Positions 5,985-6,827 of a DNA stretch of 6,827 nt are shown here, one piece after another. Both the position numbers and the translations under genes were made by a program. Source of the DNA: an uncultured Cytophagaceae bacterium (GTDB lineage Bacteria; Bacteroidota; Bacteroidia; Cytophagales; Spirosomataceae). Where the stretch lies: NCBI GenBank assembly GCA_903960725.1, contig CAJCBY010000028.1, forward strand, positions 1 to 6,827, given 5' to 3'. The notes beneath the pieces are model-generated. The model was not told the origin of the DNA. It did not search any database and was given only the letters and a program-made list of their open reading frames with translations. Positions within the stretch are counted from its first letter, which is position 1. Every line of letters begins with the position of its first letter.

Positions 5985-6827
5985 TATTTGCGAATACTGA
6001 CATTCGTTAAGAAATCTTGGTAAGCTAAGGCGATTCCTTCTTTCAACGCAATTTTATGTTTCCATCCTAGCGAATGCAATTTAGATACATCCATTAACTT
6101 GCGGGGAGTCCCGTCTGGGCGCGATGTATCCCATTGAATGGTTCCAGAAAAACCAACGATTTCTTTTACCGTTTCGGCTAATTCTTTAATCGTCACATCG
6201 ATTCCGGTTCCAATGTTCACTAACTCCGACTCACTGTAGGTTTCCATTAAGTAAACACAAGCCTCTGCTAAATCATCTGCATGCAAGAATTCACGCATCG
6301 GAGCGCCGGTACCCCATAGCGTCATCGATTCATTTCCACGCTCTTTAGCCTCATGAAACTTCCGGATCATGGCTGGTAAAACGTGGGAATTTTCTAAATC
6401 ATAATTATCATTAGGGCCATACAAATTAGTAGGCATTACCGAAATGAAATCGCAGCCATATTGTGCACGGTAAGCTTCGCACATTTTAATGCCCGCAATT
6501 TTTGCGATGGCGTAGGGCTCGTTTGTTTCTTCCAAATAACCACTTAATAAATATGACTCCTTAAGAGGCTGTGGAGCTAGTTTTGGGTAAATACAAGACG
6601 ATCCTAAGAACATCAATTTCTTTACTTTGTGTACAAAAGAGGAATGGATAATGTTGTTTTGGATGGATAAATTTTCATACAGAAAATCAGCACGGTAGGT
6701 ATTATTAGCGACGATACCGCCCACTTTAGCTGCTGCTAAAAAGACATAATCTGGTTTTTCCGAGGCGAAAAACGACGCTACTTTTACCTGATCACGTAAG
6801 TCTAACTCTGCAGATGTTTTCAATACT
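5984..6827 (-). CDS. fcl: GDP-L-fucose synthase, N-terminus cut off by window edge
   Basis: This NADPH-dependent epimerase/reductase of the extended SDR family converts GDP-4-keto-6-deoxy-D-mannose to GDP-L-fucose in the cytoplasm, supplying fucose for surface polysaccharides or glycoproteins. The frame runs off the right edge (the codon before LKTSAELDL reads Val), so the TTG at 6823 is not the start. Counting that TTG codon as residue 1, 279 residues are seen. Aligned from memory with the Escherichia coli enzyme, about 32 are missing, including the GxxGxxG nucleotide-binding loop. Conserved pieces include [24 protein letters not shown] with Ser75 and Cys77, [11 protein letters not shown] with Tyr104 and Lys108 (the YxxxK pair), [12 protein letters not shown], and His147 in NSHVLPA. 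These match E. coli Ser107, Cys109, Tyr136, Lys140 and His179, so the visible catalytic set is complete. GDP-mannose 4,6-dehydratase (gmd) often lies next to this gene and would be expected upstream, outside the window. The gene overlaps the methyltransferase start by one base. Confidence 0.96.
   Translation of the reverse strand, partial: VLKTSAELDLRDQVKVASFFASEKPDYVFLAAAKVGGIVANNTYRADFLYENLSIQNNIIHSSFVHKVKKLMFLGSSCIYPKLAPQPLKESYLLSGYLEETNEPYAIAKIAGIKMCEAYRAQYGCDFISVMPTNLYGPNDNYDLENSHVLPAMIRKFHEAKERGNESMTLWGTGAPMREFLHADDLAEACVYLMETYSESELVNIGTGIDVTIKELAETVKEIVGFSGTIQWDTSRPDGTPRKLMDVSKLHSLGWKHKIALKEGIALAYQDFLTNVSIRK

Noticed and set aside
6821..6823. TTG as the start codon of GDP-L-fucose synthase
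   Set aside because: The frame stays open to the window edge and the nucleotide-binding loop expected about 30 residues upstream is missing, so the gene is cut off by the window and does not start here.
1..6827. Mobile element, CRISPR array, phage, toxin-antitoxin or defence system
   Set aside because: No transposase, integrase, terminal repeats, spaced direct repeats or small toxin-like gene pairs were seen. All long frames belong to recognised families and gene packing is normal.

Overview
The window looks like ordinary, tightly packed chromosome from a member of the Bacteroidota. The evidence is a secreted serine protease ending in a Por secretion-system (type IX) C-terminal sorting domain, the GEVED and Ig-like modules typical of that phylum, starts without Shine-Dalgarno sequences, and moderate G+C (judged by eye in the low 40s percent). 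A free-living Cytophagales-like lineage would fit, but that is a guess; no rRNA or other marker gene is present to settle it.

Layout. On the + strand, positions 1-774 hold the C-terminal part of a dihydroorotase (pyrimidine synthesis). One base after its stop comes RNase HII (776-1363). After a further 21 bases comes a 1286-residue secreted subtilisin-like protease (1385-5245) that fills more than half the window. On the - strand, facing it, is a two-gene unit read from the right edge: GDP-L-fucose synthase (5984 to beyond 6827, N-terminus cut off) and a class I SAM-dependent methyltransferase (5247-5984), joined by a 1-base stop/start overlap. The stop codons of the protease and the methyltransferase are one base apart. 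No stretch over 300 bases lacks a gene; the largest gap is 21 bases.

How the genes relate. The first two are housekeeping genes that share a strand and probably a transcript. The protease is predicted to pass through Sec, cross the outer membrane by the type IX system, and be released or anchored at the surface. GDP-L-fucose synthase makes an activated sugar for surface polysaccharide or glycoprotein glycans, and the coupled methyltransferase might modify a product of that pathway, though its substrate cannot be read from the sequence.

The most notable non-coding signal is a long hairpin followed by four T's at 5276-5322. It looks like an intrinsic terminator for the protease transcript, but it lies entirely inside the 3' coding part of the opposing methyltransferase gene. 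The other point worth attention is the protease's domain order, in which a beta-rich module seems to be inserted into an Ig-like domain. I found no mobile element, CRISPR array, RNA gene, phage, defence or other evidently new system.
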